Source of the DNA: Bradyrhizobium sp. JYMT SZCCT0180
Lineage (GTDB): Bacteria > Pseudomonadota > Alphaproteobacteria > Rhizobiales > Xanthobacteraceae
Reading direction: 5' to 3'
DNA: 64,000 bases
Assembly: GCF_018130165.1 (NCBI RefSeq)
Contig: NZ_JAFCLZ010000002.1
Span: 1 to 64,000, forward strand
Part shown: positions 1 to 8,386 of the stretch, in pieces
Layout: every line of letters starts with the position of its first letter
Position numbering within the stretch: the first letter of the stretch is position 1
The notes under the pieces: model-generated
Database searches by the model: none
What the model saw: the letters and a program-made list of their open reading frames with translations, nothing else
Told to the model about the DNA's origin: nothing
Program-made: the position numbers and the translations under genes

Positions 1-1
1 C

Positions 2-70
2 CGGCGTAAAATCAAGCGCGCCGGTTGGGACGACGCCTTCCTCTTGGCTACCCTCAGCCATATGCGATAG
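2..70 (+). other. Possible 3' end of a gene entering from the left
   Basis: One forward frame stays open from the left edge to a TAG at 68-70, giving 22 residues rich in Lys, Arg and aromatic residues. This is too short to identify, and a random frame of this length is common in GC-rich DNA. It is listed only because the window edge could cut a gene here. Confidence 0.15.
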
Positions 71-104
71 CCCTGCCGCTTGCGGGGAGAGGTCGACGCG
101 CTCT

Positions 105-236
105 TGCGCGGCGGGTGAGGGGGTACCGAACTCACCAACACCTCGCTCGTGGAGAGAGGCCCCTCACCCCAACCCTCTAAGAGCGAGCTTCGCTCGTCTC
201 GACCCCGCGAGGAGCGGGGCGAGGGAGCAGAGCGGC
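105..236. repeat. Intergenic palindromic repeat cluster
   Basis: Gene-free stretch holding several short inverted repeats: GAGCGAGC/GCTCG around 181-200 and CCCCGCGAGGAGCGGGG around 202-220, plus a CCCCTCACCCCAACCCTCT run typical of dispersed intergenic repeats in rhizobia. Together with the flanking bases this fills the 244 bases left of the first gene. No promoter or gene is apparent. Confidence 0.55.
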
Positions 237-244
237 GCCAAGCC

Positions 245-847
245 TCACCCCTTCCTCACATCTCCCGCGTCCGCTTCGCTGGCTTCCAGTGAGGCCGGCT
301 CCAGATGGTAACGCTTGGTCAGCGGCATCTGGGCAATCGCAAAGATCATCGTCAGCGGAATCACGCCGAACACCTTGAAGCCGACCCAGAAGTCGGTCGA
401 CTGGGTACGCCAGACGAATTCGTTCAAAAGCGCCATGGCGAAGAAGAACAGCGTCCAGCGCATGGTGAGGATGCGCCAACCCTGCGGCGTCAGGTTGAAC
501 ACCTGATCGAACATGACGGCGATGAAGGAACGGCCGAACAACAGGCCACCGCCGAGGATGGCGGCGAACAGGCCGTAGATGATGGTCGGCTTGACCTTGA
601 TGAAGGTCTCATCATGCAGCACCAGCGTCAGCGTGCCGAACACGATGACGATGACGGCGGTGACGATCGCCATCATCGGCACATGCCTGGTCACCACATA
701 GGACGCGATCATCGCCGCGATGATCGCCACCATGAAGGCGCCGGTGGCGACGAACAGACCGAATTTGGCGTTGGCGACAAAGAACACGATCAGCGGACCG
801 AGTTCGGTCGCAAGCTTGAACAGCGGATGCGGCTGGGTCTTGTCCAT
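245..847 (-). CDS. yciB: Inner-membrane septation protein A (YciB/IspZ family)
   Basis: A 200-residue polytopic inner-membrane protein matching the YciB/IspZ (intracellular septation protein A) family in length and in its conserved blocks: ELGPLIVFF near the N-terminus, the [10 protein letters not shown] block and the WRILTMRW segment. About five to six hydrophobic segments span residues 14-178. Family members affect cell envelope and septation in enterobacteria, but the biochemical role is not settled. The ATG is preceded by AGGATTTGAA, an acceptable ribosome site. It lies downstream of ftsY on the same strand, separated by a palindromic repeat. That yciB and ftsY neighbour each other is common in Bradyrhizobium-like genomes as I recall them. 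Confidence 0.93.
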   Translation of the reverse strand: MDKTQPHPLFKLATELGPLIVFFVANAKFGLFVATGAFMVAIIAAMIASYVVTRHVPMMAIVTAVIVIVFGTLTLVLHDETFIKVKPTIIYGLFAAILGGGLLFGRSFIAVMFDQVFNLTPQGWRILTMRWTLFFFAMALLNEFVWRTQSTDFWVGFKVFGVIPLTMIFAIAQMPLTKRYHLEPASLEASEADAGDVRKG

Positions 848-865
848 TTCAAATCCTACGTTGCT

Positions 866-963
866 GTCATCACCCGCGAAAGCGGGTGATCCAGTATTCC
901 GCGGCGTCTCGATTCCAATCAGCAGCGCAGCGTACTGGATGCCCCGCCTCCGCGGGGCATGAC
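866..963. repeat. Two-hairpin palindromic element, GGGTGATCCAGTA class
   Basis: GTC and GAC at the ends enclose hairpin 1 (ATCACCCGC/GCGGGTGAT), then CCAGTA pairing with a distant TACTGG, then hairpin 2 (ATGCCCCGC/GCGGGGCAT). Hairpin 2 ends 10 bases after the ftsY stop and may also act as a transcript end for ftsY. The same fold recurs at 8221 and 30084 with related sequence. Confidence 0.85.
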
Positions 964-973
964 GAGAAGAAAC

Positions 974-1921
974 CTATGCCTCGATCCCTGCAATCGCGTT
1001 CGCAAAATCCCGCGCGGTGAACGGCGCCAGATCGTCGACGCCTTCGCCGACGCCGATGAAGTGCACCGGCAGTTTGAACTTCTCCGACAGCGCCACCAGG
1101 ATGCCGCCCCGCGCGGTGCCGTCGAGCTTGGTCATCACGAGGCCGGTGACGCCTGCGGTACGATGAAATGCCTCGACCTGCGACAGCGCATTTTGTCCCA
1201 CCGTGGCGTCGAGCACCAGCAGCACCGCATGCGGGGCCGAGGCGTCGACCTTCTTGATGACGCGGACGACTTTTTCGAGCTCTTTCATCAGCTCGGCCTT
1301 GTTCTGCAATCGCCCGGCGGTGTCGACCAGCAGCACGTCGATCTTCTGCTCCTGCGCCGCCGTCAGCGCATTGAAGGCGAGGCTGGCCGAATCCGATCCC
1401 TGCGCGCCCGCGATAACAGGCGATTTGGTCCGCTCGCCCCAGACCTTCAACTGCTCGATCGCGGCGGCACGGAACGTGTCGCCCGCCGCCAGCATCATCT
1501 TGCGGCCTTCGGCGCTGAGTTTCGCCGCCAGCTTGCCGATGGTGGTGGTCTTGCCGGAACCGTTGACGCCGACCACCAGGATAACGAACGGCTTGTGTGC
1601 CGTATCGATCACCAGCGGCCTGGCCACCGGGGCCAGCACCTTCTCGACCTCGGTTGCAACGACGGCCTTGACCTCATCCGCCGAGATCGCCTTGTCGTAG
1701 CGGCCGGCGCCGACGGCATCCGCGATCCGCACTGCGACCTCGGTGCCGAGATCGGCGCGCAGCAGCACATCCTCGATATCATCGAGCATGGCGCGGTCGA
1801 GCTTGCGCTTGGTGACGAGGTCGGCAACGGCGGACCCGATCGAACTCGAGGTTCGCTTCAGGCCGCTCGAAAGCCGCCGCCACCAGCTCAGTTTGGGAGT
1901 TCCGGGAGTGGTATCGCTCAT
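974..1921 (-). CDS. ftsY: Signal recognition particle receptor FtsY
   Basis: SRP-receptor GTPase that docks ribosome-SRP complexes at the inner membrane for co-translational insertion. The 315 residues carry the NG domain: an N helical bundle (about 30-100), the P-loop GVNGSGKTT at about 118-126, a DTFRAAA block, DTAGR, and TKLDGTARGG near residue 270. The long acidic A domain of E. coli FtsY is absent. Only a short N-terminal segment with WWRR and Lys/Arg residues precedes the N domain, as is usual in alphaproteobacteria. It is divergent from the pseudouridine synthase gene with only 28 bases between starts. Its partner Ffh is encoded at 8387. Confidence 0.97.
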   Translation of the reverse strand: MSDTTPGTPKLSWWRRLSSGLKRTSSSIGSAVADLVTKRKLDRAMLDDIEDVLLRADLGTEVAVRIADAVGAGRYDKAISADEVKAVVATEVEKVLAPVARPLVIDTAHKPFVILVVGVNGSGKTTTIGKLAAKLSAEGRKMMLAAGDTFRAAAIEQLKVWGERTKSPVIAGAQGSDSASLAFNALTAAQEQKIDVLLVDTAGRLQNKAELMKELEKVVRVIKKVDASAPHAVLLVLDATVGQNALSQVEAFHRTAGVTGLVMTKLDGTARGGILVALSEKFKLPVHFIGVGEGVDDLAPFTARDFANAIAGIEA

Positions 1922-1949
1922 GTCGGACGTGTGTTAGCGGTTTCGCGCC

Positions 1950-2714
1950 ATGAACGAAAGCCACAACAAACCCATTGATATTCCCGGGACATCCCTTGAT
2001 GTTCCCGGCGCATCCCTTGATGTCGCCGACCTGACGGCGGAAGAAATCCAGGCACGCGTGCTCCACCGCGACGGGCTGATGCTGGTCATCGACAAGCCTT
2101 GCGGCCTGCCGGTGCATCGCGGCCCCAAGGGCGGCGCCAATCTGGAAACCTCGTTCGACGGGCTGCGATTCGGCCTGCCGCGGCCGCCGGTGCTGGCGCA
2201 CCGCCTCGACAAGGACACGTCCGGCTGTCTCGTGCTGGGACGCCATCGCAAGGCCACCGCCTCGCTCGGCCTGCTGTTCAAGCACGGCAAGATCGGCAAG
2301 ACCTACTGGGCCGTCGTGGAAGGCGGACCTGCCGAAGATGAGGGCACCATCGACATGGCGCTCGGCCGGCTCAACGTCGAGCGCGGCTGGTGGCAGAAGC
2401 CGGATCCGGACGGTCAAAAAGCCGTCACAAACTGGAAAGTGCGCGGCCGCGGCGACGGGCTCGCCTGGTTAGAGCTGGAACCGGTCACCGGCCGCACCCA
2501 TCAATTGCGCGTGCACACATCGGCCACAGGCTGGCCGATCGTCGGCGACAACATCTACGGCAACGGCCCCCGCTTCGGCGAGCCGCGCCTGCATCTGCAT
2601 TCCCGCGAAATCGTGATTCCGATTTCAAGGAACAAGGAACCGGTCCGCGTGGTCGCGCCGGCGCCGGAGCATATGCAGGAGCGGCTCAGGGCCTGCGGGT
2701 GGAACGGGGAGTAG
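1950..2714 (+). CDS. RluA-family RNA pseudouridine synthase
   Basis: Isomerises uridine to pseudouridine in rRNA or tRNA. The 254-residue protein has the RluA catalytic motif HRLDKDTSG with the nucleophilic Asp at about residue 87, the IDKPCGLPVH block before it, and GRTHQLRVH with VGD in the C-terminal half. There is no S4 domain. The N-terminal 30 residues are unusual because they are encoded partly by a 21-base tandem repeat. The ATG at 1950 lacks a clear ribosome site, so the start could lie further in. The exact RNA target cannot be read from sequence. Confidence 0.9.
   Translation: MNESHNKPIDIPGTSLDVPGASLDVADLTAEEIQARVLHRDGLMLVIDKPCGLPVHRGPKGGANLETSFDGLRFGLPRPPVLAHRLDKDTSGCLVLGRHRKATASLGLLFKHGKIGKTYWAVVEGGPAEDEGTIDMALGRLNVERGWWQKPDPDGQKAVTNWKVRGRGDGLAWLELEPVTGRTHQLRVHTSATGWPIVGDNIYGNGPRFGEPRLHLHSREIVIPISRNKEPVRVVAPAPEHMQERLRACGWNGE
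1977..2018 (+). repeat. 21-base tandem repeat inside the pseudouridine synthase N-terminus
   Basis: Two adjacent 21-base units of the form GATxTTCCCGGxxCATCCCTT (1977-1997 and 1998-2018), with a partial third unit starting at 2019. They encode the repeated peptide DIPGTSL/DVPGASL followed by DV. The repeat is in frame, lies upstream of the catalytic domain and may vary in copy number between strains. Confidence 0.8.
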
Positions 2715-2723
2715 CCCCAACTC

Positions 2724-2812
2724 GTCATGGCCGGGCTTGACCCGGCCATCCACGTCTTTGTTGCACAACAGAAAGTAAGTCGTGGATGCCCGGGACAAGC
2801 CCGGGCATGACG
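2724..2812. repeat. Two-hairpin palindromic element, CATCCACG class
   Basis: CGTCAT and ATGACG ends enclose hairpin ATGGCCGGG/CCCGGCCAT, a connecting CCACG/CGTGG pair and hairpin ATGCCCGGG/CCCGGGCAT. It sits between the convergent pseudouridine synthase and mtaB genes. Copies of the same class are at 25351, 42984 and 54567. Confidence 0.88.
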
Positions 2813-2817
2813 GAGAG

Positions 2818-4083
2818 CTAAACGTTCAGCCGCGCGCCGTCATGTCCGATCATCGTCAACGCCTGCACCGCACCCGGCATTTCACCACTGATCGCTACCG
2901 GCAGGAAATGCTCCGTCCGCCCCTGCTTACCGCTCTCGATCAGCACCTGTCGCGTTGCGCCGATCTCCGACGCCAGCCGTTTCCGCAACGCCGCCTCGCC
3001 CGTCGCGCGCAAGCGCTTGGCACGGTCCTTGATGGCCTCGCCCGCGACCTGCGGCATCCGCGAGGCCGGCGTACCCGGGCGTTTTGAGTAAGGAAACACA
3101 TGCAGGAAGGTGAGACCGCATTCCTCGACGAGATCCTGCGATCGTGCGAACATCGCTTCGGTCTCGGTCGGAAAGCCCGTGATGATGTCGGCGCCGAGCG
3201 CGATGTCCGGCCGCAGCCGGCGCACCTGCGCGCAGAATTCGATGGCATCGCTGCGTGAATGCCGCCGCTTCATCCGCTTCAGAATCAGATCGTCGCCGGA
3301 CTGCAGCGACAGATGCAGATGCGGCATCAGGCGTTCATCGTCGCCGATGACGTCGAGCAGATCGCGATCGGCTTCGATCGAGTCGATCGATGAAATCCGC
3401 AAACGCTTCAGCTCCGGCACATGCCGCAAGATCTGTTTTGTCAGCTGGCCAAGCTTTGGCGTGCCTGGCAAATCAGCCCCGTAGCTGGTGAGATCGACGC
3501 CGGTCAGCACGATTTCGGCATGACCGCGCTCGACCAGCGCGCGGACCTGTTCGACAACAGCACCCATTGGCACCGAGCGCGAATTGCCGCGGCCGTAGGG
3601 AATGATGCAGAAGGTGCAGCGGTGGTCGCAGCCGTTCTGTACCTGCACGAACACCCGCGGCAGGCCGCTCTGAAAGCCTTCCAGCAGATGTGGCGCCATC
3701 TCGGTGACCGCCATGATATCGGCGACCGCGATCTTCTCGCTGGCCTCGATGCCGAAGCCGGAATCGAACGCCGCACGCGCGCTGCGCCAGGCCTCGCCGC
3801 GCATCTTCTCGTCATTGCCGACGACGCGATCGACTTCGATCATGCCGGCGAACATTTCAGGCTGGGTCTGCGCCGCGCAACCGGTCACGACGATCCGCGC
3901 ATCCGGCCGCTCGCGCTTCAGCCGCCGGATCGATTGCCGCGCCTGCGCCACCGCCTCGTTGGTGACCGCACAGCTGTTGATGACGACGGTATCGGAAAGG
4001 CCCGCACGCTCCGCCTCGTGCCGGATCACTTCGGATTCAAAGGCGTTGAGGCGGCAGCCAAAGGTGAGGACGTCAACGCTCAT
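2818..4083 (-). CDS. mtaB: tRNA t6A37 methylthiotransferase MtaB
   Basis: Radical-SAM enzyme converting t6A to ms2t6A at position 37 of tRNAs reading ANN codons. The 421-residue protein has the N-terminal methylthiotransferase domain (FGCRLNAFESE, the SCAVTNEA block, VTGCAAQ, giving three cluster cysteines) and the radical-SAM CxxxCxxC motif CDHRCTFC near residue 160. The YSKRPGTPA region and a C-terminal TRAM-like segment follow. The ATG at 4083 is preferred over a TTG one codon upstream. It is directly downstream of dapF on the same strand, with a 50-base hairpin element between them, so the two may be co-transcribed. Confidence 0.95.
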   Translation of the reverse strand: MSVDVLTFGCRLNAFESEVIRHEAERAGLSDTVVINSCAVTNEAVAQARQSIRRLKRERPDARIVVTGCAAQTQPEMFAGMIEVDRVVGNDEKMRGEAWRSARAAFDSGFGIEASEKIAVADIMAVTEMAPHLLEGFQSGLPRVFVQVQNGCDHRCTFCIIPYGRGNSRSVPMGAVVEQVRALVERGHAEIVLTGVDLTSYGADLPGTPKLGQLTKQILRHVPELKRLRISSIDSIEADRDLLDVIGDDERLMPHLHLSLQSGDDLILKRMKRRHSRSDAIEFCAQVRRLRPDIALGADIITGFPTETEAMFARSQDLVEECGLTFLHVFPYSKRPGTPASRMPQVAGEAIKDRAKRLRATGEAALRKRLASEIGATRQVLIESGKQGRTEHFLPVAISGEMPGAVQALTMIGHDGARLNV

Positions 4084-4100
4084 CAAGCTATTCTTTGTTT

Positions 4101-4149
4101 GAGCATGATCTCTTCGGAAAACCGCTTCACACTTTTCCGGATCATGCTC
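4101..4149. repeat. GAGCATGATC long hairpin between dapF and mtaB
   Basis: GAGCATGAT at the left pairs with ATCATGCTC at the right, and CGGAAAA pairs with TTTTCCG inside, giving a long interrupted hairpin. Its right end touches the dapF stop codon. No T run follows, so it is a repeat or processing site rather than a clear terminator. I recall the same GAGCATGATC hairpin as widespread in Bradyrhizobium and Rhodopseudomonas intergenic DNA. Confidence 0.8.
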
Positions 4150-5021
4150 TACGCGACGCTGGCGAACAGCGCCGGATCGAAGCGGCCTTCATACTCGAAC
4201 GTTGCCGTGCCCGTCATCAGCACGTGATCGTCGCGCTCGCGCCATTCGATCGAGAGCTTGCCTCCGGGCAGCGACAATTCGACAATGCGGTTGGTGCGCT
4301 TCAACCGCGCTGCCGCGACCGCGGTGGCGCAGGCGGCCGAGCCGCAGGCCCTGGTCAGGCCGGCGCCGCGTTCCCAGGTGCGCATCGTGATGTGGTCGCG
4401 ATCGACGATATGGGCGAGCGTGATGTTGGCGCGATCAGGGAAAATGGGATGATTTTCCAACAGCGGCCCGAAGCGCTCGAGATCATAGGCGTTGACGTCG
4501 TCGACCCAGAAGATCGCGTGCGGATTGCCCATGTTGACGACCGACGGCGAATGCAGGATCGGCGCGTCGATCGGGCCGACCTGCAGTTCGATGTAGCGCG
4601 TGTCGCGAAACTCCTCGGCGAGCGGAATCTCCTGCCAGCCGAATTTTGGCGCGCCCATGTCGACCGTGTAGAGATCGGGCTGCGGCCCCTGCCAGCAATT
4701 CAGCAGACCCGAGCGGGTCTCGAAGGTCACGGCCGTCTGGCCGGTCTCCTCGAACAGCCGCCGCACCACGCAGCGCATGCCGTTGCCGCAGGCGCCGGCC
4801 TCGGAGCCGTCATTGTTGTAGATGCGGATGAAGGCCTCGGTGCCGTCCAGCCGCGGCGGCTGCAATACCATCAACTGGTCATAGGGCACGCCGGCGGGCG
4901 AGGCGACGGCGCGCGCCTCCTCCGCGGTCACCTTGGCCGGCTTGTCGCGCAGATCGACCACGACGATTTCGTTGCCGATACCGTTCATCTTGGCAAATGC
5001 GTGATTGGCCAGCGCGCTCAT
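4149..5021 (-). CDS. dapF: Diaminopimelate epimerase
   Basis: Interconverts LL- and meso-diaminopimelate, the last step before lysine and a peptidoglycan precursor. The 290-residue protein has both catalytic cysteines in their family contexts, ACGNGMRC in the N-terminal half and ACGSAACAT in the C-terminal half, plus [11 protein letters not shown] at the N-terminus. The ATG at 5021 is chosen because TTGGGAAATTCC precedes it at good spacing; a TTG four codons upstream overlaps that ribosome site. It precedes mtaB on the same strand. Confidence 0.96.
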   Translation of the reverse strand: MSALANHAFAKMNGIGNEIVVVDLRDKPAKVTAEEARAVASPAGVPYDQLMVLQPPRLDGTEAFIRIYNNDGSEAGACGNGMRCVVRRLFEETGQTAVTFETRSGLLNCWQGPQPDLYTVDMGAPKFGWQEIPLAEEFRDTRYIELQVGPIDAPILHSPSVVNMGNPHAIFWVDDVNAYDLERFGPLLENHPIFPDRANITLAHIVDRDHITMRTWERGAGLTRACGSAACATAVAAARLKRTNRIVELSLPGGKLSIEWRERDDHVLMTGTATFEYEGRFDPALFASVA

Positions 5022-5191
5022 GGAATTTCCCAATTTCTGCCTGTCTTATATGGCGAATGATGGCCGATTGCCTAGTACGCAGGGGTCCATGACGCATCTG
5101 TCATGGGACGAGGCGGACCTTGCATGTTAGGGATGGCGGCGTCTTTGCGGGCGTGTGGGGACACACCGCGACCGCCTGGGATGGATGGAGA

Positions 5192-5968
5192 ATGCCTAAA
5201 ATGAACCGTATCAGCCGTTTCCGCTCGGCCATGGCCGCGCTGGTCCCGATGGTGGCAATCGCGGTGGGCGGCCCTGCGCTGGCGCAATCACCGGCACCAG
5301 CCGCCTCGCCAGCTGCCAGCCCCTCCGCGGCACCGGCGCCCGCCGCTTCTGCTTCCCCTGCCCCGGCGGAGACGCCTTCACCGGCGGCATCCGCGATCCC
5401 GGCACCGGGAACCTCCCCCGCGCCGGTGGCAAGCCCGTCCGTTGCCCCCTCACCGCCACCCGCGGCCGCCCAGACCCCGGCCACGCCCCCTGCGGCCGTC
5501 CAGACCGCCGATCCCTTCGGTGAGCAGTTCACGCTGGAGCCCAGGAAAGTGGTGGTCATGAAGGGCACCGCCAGTTGGGACTCGGCGTTCGACACGCTGA
5601 TCGATTCGTTCAAGGCGCTGAACGCGCTGCTCGAGAAGCAGGGCATCAAGGCCGCGGGCAATTCGATGATCGTCTACACCTCGACCGACGACAGCGGCTT
5701 TACGTTCCTGGCCGAGATTCCAGTCGACCAGGAGCCGAAGAACCTGACCAAGGACATGAGCATCGGCAAATCGCCCGAGGGCAAAGCCCTGAAGTTCGTC
5801 CATCGCGGCTCCTACGACAACATGGACAACACCTATGAGGCGATCACCAATCACCTCGACGACAAGAAACTCGAAGCCAAGGACACCTTCGTCGAGGAAT
5901 ACATCACCGATCCCTTGAAGACCGCAGAGGACAAGCTGGTGATCAACGTCTATGTGCCGCTGAAGTGA
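5192..5968 (+). CDS. Exported Pro/Ala-rich protein with GyrI-like effector-binding domain
   Basis: The first 32 residues form a signal peptide (MNRISRF, hydrophobic core, ALAQ). Residues about 33-105 are a Pro/Ala/Ser-rich linker. The C-terminal 140 residues resemble the GyrI/AraC-type effector-binding fold, with VVMKGTASW at its start, a repeated beta-alpha pattern, EYITDPL and VINVYVPL at the end. This fold binds small molecules, but here it would act in the periplasm and no ligand can be inferred. The start at 5192 follows GGATGGAG, better than the ATG 24 codons earlier. It almost abuts the SIMPL-domain gene downstream, so the two probably form an operon. Confidence 0.82.
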   Translation: MPKMNRISRFRSAMAALVPMVAIAVGGPALAQSPAPAASPAASPSAAPAPAASASPAPAETPSPAASAIPAPGTSPAPVASPSVAPSPPPAAAQTPATPPAAVQTADPFGEQFTLEPRKVVVMKGTASWDSAFDTLIDSFKALNALLEKQGIKAAGNSMIVYTSTDDSGFTFLAEIPVDQEPKNLTKDMSIGKSPEGKALKFVHRGSYDNMDNTYEAITNHLDDKKLEAKDTFVEEYITDPLKTAEDKLVINVYVPLK

Positions 5969-5973
5969 GAGAC

Positions 5974-6675
5974 ATGAAGCATCCGCTCGCGTTTGTTATC
6001 GCCGCAGCCGTGCTGCTGGCCACGCCCGCACTGGCCCAGACGGTGCCGCCGCCCGCCATCTCCGTGACCGGCGAAGCCAATGTCTCGGTGGCACCCGATC
6101 AGGCGCAGATCGATGGCGGCGTTGCCACCGACGCCAAGACCGCGCGCGAGGCGTCCGACGCCAATAACGCGGCGATGGGCAAGGTGCTGCTGGCGCTGAA
6201 AGGTGCCGGGATCGACGAAAAGGATTACCAGACCTCGCGGCTGTCGCTGCAGCCACAGTATGCGACCTCATCCAAAACCGTGGAGCGGCCAGGCGTCGTT
6301 GGGTTCCGCGCCAGTAACCGCGTCACGATCAAGATCCGCGACGTGACCAAGGTCGCGAGCGTGATCGACGTGCTGGTCGGCGCCGGCGCCAACGAGATCG
6401 GCGGCATCAATTTCATCGTAACGCAGCCGTCCAAGCATCTGGACGAGGCCCGCGAGAAGGCGATCGCGGACGCGCGCCGCAAGGCCGATATCTACGCCAA
6501 GGCCGCCGGCGTCACGCTCGGCGAACCGATCGGTATTTCCGAGGAGGGCGCGGCCGTGCCGGTGTTTCGCAGCAAGGTGGCAGCGCCGATGGCCGCCGGC
6601 GCGCCGGTGGCGCAAGGCGAGGAGACGCTCTCGGTTTCAGTGAGCGTATCCTGGGCGATCAAGCCGAAGGAGTAG
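5974..6675 (+). CDS. Periplasmic SIMPL (DUF541) domain protein
   Basis: A 233-residue exported protein. A signal peptide (MKHPLAFV to ALAQ) is followed by a SIMPL/DUF541 domain recognisable from ISVTGEANVSVAPDQAQI at its start, the FRASNRVTIKI strand, the ADARRKADIYAKAAGV helix and a final SVSVSWAI strand. Family members (for example E. coli YggE) are linked to oxidative-stress tolerance, but the mechanism is unknown. The ATG at 5974 lies five bases after the preceding stop codon; a GTG at 5965 overlapping that stop is an alternative start. Both signal translational coupling with the upstream GyrI-like gene. Confidence 0.88.
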   Translation: MKHPLAFVIAAAVLLATPALAQTVPPPAISVTGEANVSVAPDQAQIDGGVATDAKTAREASDANNAAMGKVLLALKGAGIDEKDYQTSRLSLQPQYATSSKTVERPGVVGFRASNRVTIKIRDVTKVASVIDVLVGAGANEIGGINFIVTQPSKHLDEAREKAIADARRKADIYAKAAGVTLGEPIGISEEGAAVPVFRSKVAAPMAAGAPVAQGEETLSVSVSVSWAIKPKE

Positions 6676-6699
6676 TTTCGCTTTCGCTCGACAGACAGA

Positions 6700-6822
6700 C
6701 CTCATCCCCGCGTGAGCGTAAGCTCATCGCTGGAGGAGCGCGCTCTTCGCGCGCGTCTCGAAGGATGGATATGGGCCCTCGTGCTTCGAGACGGCGCTGA
6801 AGCGCCTCCTCAGCATGAGGGA
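6700..6822. repeat. Palindromic element, CCTCAT...ATGAGG class
   Basis: CCTCATCC at the left pairs with a distal ATGAGG. Inside lie GCGCGC-rich hairpins and an inverted pair CGTCTCGAAG/CTTCGAGACG. It occupies the gap between the convergent SIMPL and metallo-hydrolase genes. The core resembles a dispersed repeat often seen between Bradyrhizobium genes. Confidence 0.7.
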
Positions 6823-6839
6823 TCACAAACAAGCTCGCG

Positions 6840-7916
6840 TTAGACCTCAAACACCTGCCCGGGCTTCAACGCCGCAAACCGCTCGCGCGGAACCTTCGCT
6901 TCGTCCAGCGCTTCGCCGAGCGCGATCACCGGCGCGTCGATCGCCTCGTCGGTGAGCTGGAACGTGCCGTGGTGATGCGCCAGCGCGGTCTGCGCGCCGC
7001 AATCGGCCAAGGCCTTCACCGCATCCGACGGGTTCATGTGCTGGTCGCGCATGAACCAGCGCGGTTCATAGGCGCCGATCGGCAGGATCGCCAGCCGCAG
7101 CGGGCCATGTGCTTCGGCAACCCGGCGAAAATGCTTGCCGTCGCCGTAGCCGGAATCGCAGACGATGTAGAGTTTGCCGGCCGGCGTCTCCAGCACAAAG
7201 CTCGCCCACAGCGCCTTGTTGCGGTCGAACAATCCGCGCGCCGACCAATGCCGCGTCGGCACCAGCGTCACGGCGATGCCGTTGCCGAGTTCGACCCGAT
7301 CCTTCCAGTCGAACGCTTCGACTTTGATCGTTTCATCCGCGTCGCGCATGGTGACGTCATTGCCGAGCGGCGTGATCACGCGCGGCGCAAACGTTTTCGC
7401 GAGCCTGGACAGCGTCGCCAGATCGAGATGGTCGTAATGGCCGTGCGACACCAGCACGACATCGATCTTGGGCAATGCGTCGAAGGCAATGCCGGGATCG
7501 TTGTGCCGCTTCGGCCCGGCCCAGCTGAACGGCGAGGCCCGCATCGACCACACCGGATCGACCAGAATGTTGAGGCCGCCGGCCTGGATCAGCCAGCTGG
7601 CATGGCCGACGAACGACAGCCGCACTTTGTTGCCGTCAACACGCGGCGGCGGTGTATCGGCATGCGCACTTGGCACCCAATCCGGCCAGCTCGCACGCTG
7701 CCCGCGGCCGCCAAACTGCCAACGCAGTACCTCGGCCAATGATTTCGGCGGCGAACCATCCGGATCGAAGAAGGTCAGGCCGTCGAAATGGTCGGAGACG
7801 GGGCCGTCATAGGTTTTCATGCGGGACATCCAGACAGACGGCGCGCCGACGGCCAGGCCGAGGCCGGCGAGCACTGCAAAGACACGGCGGCGGGTAATGG
7901 GCACGGGCGCGATCAC
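6840..7916 (-). CDS. MBL-fold metal-dependent hydrolase (UlaG/NAPE-PLD-like), membrane-anchored or exported
   Basis: A metallo-beta-lactamase-fold protein with the metal motif SHGHYDHLD, the preceding FVGHASWLIQ strand, and later His and Asp ligands in CDSGYGDG and LAHHHGTF. The overall pattern fits the NAPE-PLD/UlaG branch, whose substrates range from N-acyl phospholipids to lactones, so the substrate is not assigned. A twin-arginine-like or anchor segment (ITRRRVFAVLAGLGLAVG) opens the protein. The start is uncertain: GTG at 7916 gives about 358 residues, GTG 7904 is also possible, and an ATG at 8018 would add 34 residues unlike the family. None has a convincing ribosome site. Confidence 0.8.
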   Translation of the reverse strand: MIAPVPITRRRVFAVLAGLGLAVGAPSVWMSRMKTYDGPVSDHFDGLTFFDPDGSPPKSLAEVLRWQFGGRGQRASWPDWVPSAHADTPPPRVDGNKVRLSFVGHASWLIQAGGLNILVDPVWSMRASPFSWAGPKRHNDPGIAFDALPKIDVVLVSHGHYDHLDLATLSRLAKTFAPRVITPLGNDVTMRDADETIKVEAFDWKDRVELGNGIAVTLVPTRHWSARGLFDRNKALWASFVLETPAGKLYIVCDSGYGDGKHFRRVAEAHGPLRLAILPIGAYEPRWFMRDQHMNPSDAVKALADCGAQTALAHHHGTFQLTDEAIDAPVIALGEALDEAKVPRERFAALKPGQVFEV

Positions 7917-8220
7917 ATAGAGCGGGAGCGAAGGGTACGGGGCGTTATATGGCGTGCCCTGACCAAGTTGGAACCCGCGGCAGAGGGAACGCGCAACTTC
8001 GCGCCGGCAAATCGGCATAAAATTGCTTTGTTTCAATGACTTAACGCGTCGTTCAAGGCCGTTTTGGGCTAGTTTCCCCTTGACTTTGATGGCTTCCGGG
8101 CGTTTAACCCCGGCACTTCTCGGAAAGACGTTCTTTTCGACTCGCCGCCCGGCCCTTGAGACCGGAGGCCAACGCCCGACAGCGCGATGCGCCCTCGGGC
8201 GCAAACGTGTTTGGTTCGGT

Positions 8221-8336
8221 GTCATCACCCGCCTTGTGCGCGATTGCGCACTGGGGCGGGTGATCCAGTATCCCAGAGTCCTCGGATTGAGCCGAGAAGC
8301 TGCGGCGTACTGGATACCCGCCTTCGCGGGTATGAC
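8221..8336. repeat. Two-hairpin palindromic element with TGCGCGATTGCGCA tip
   Basis: GTC/GAC ends enclose hairpin ATCACCCGC.../...GCGGGTGAT, whose apex is TGCGCGATTGCGCA (8237-8250). A connecting CCAGTA/TACTGG pair follows, then hairpin ATACCCGC/GCGGGTAT. It lies about 50 bases upstream of ffh, probably within the ffh promoter or leader region. Confidence 0.86.
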
Positions 8337-8386
8337 GGCGGTAAGTGACGCAACACCCTGCGCAAGCAGGAAAAAGGACTACGGCA

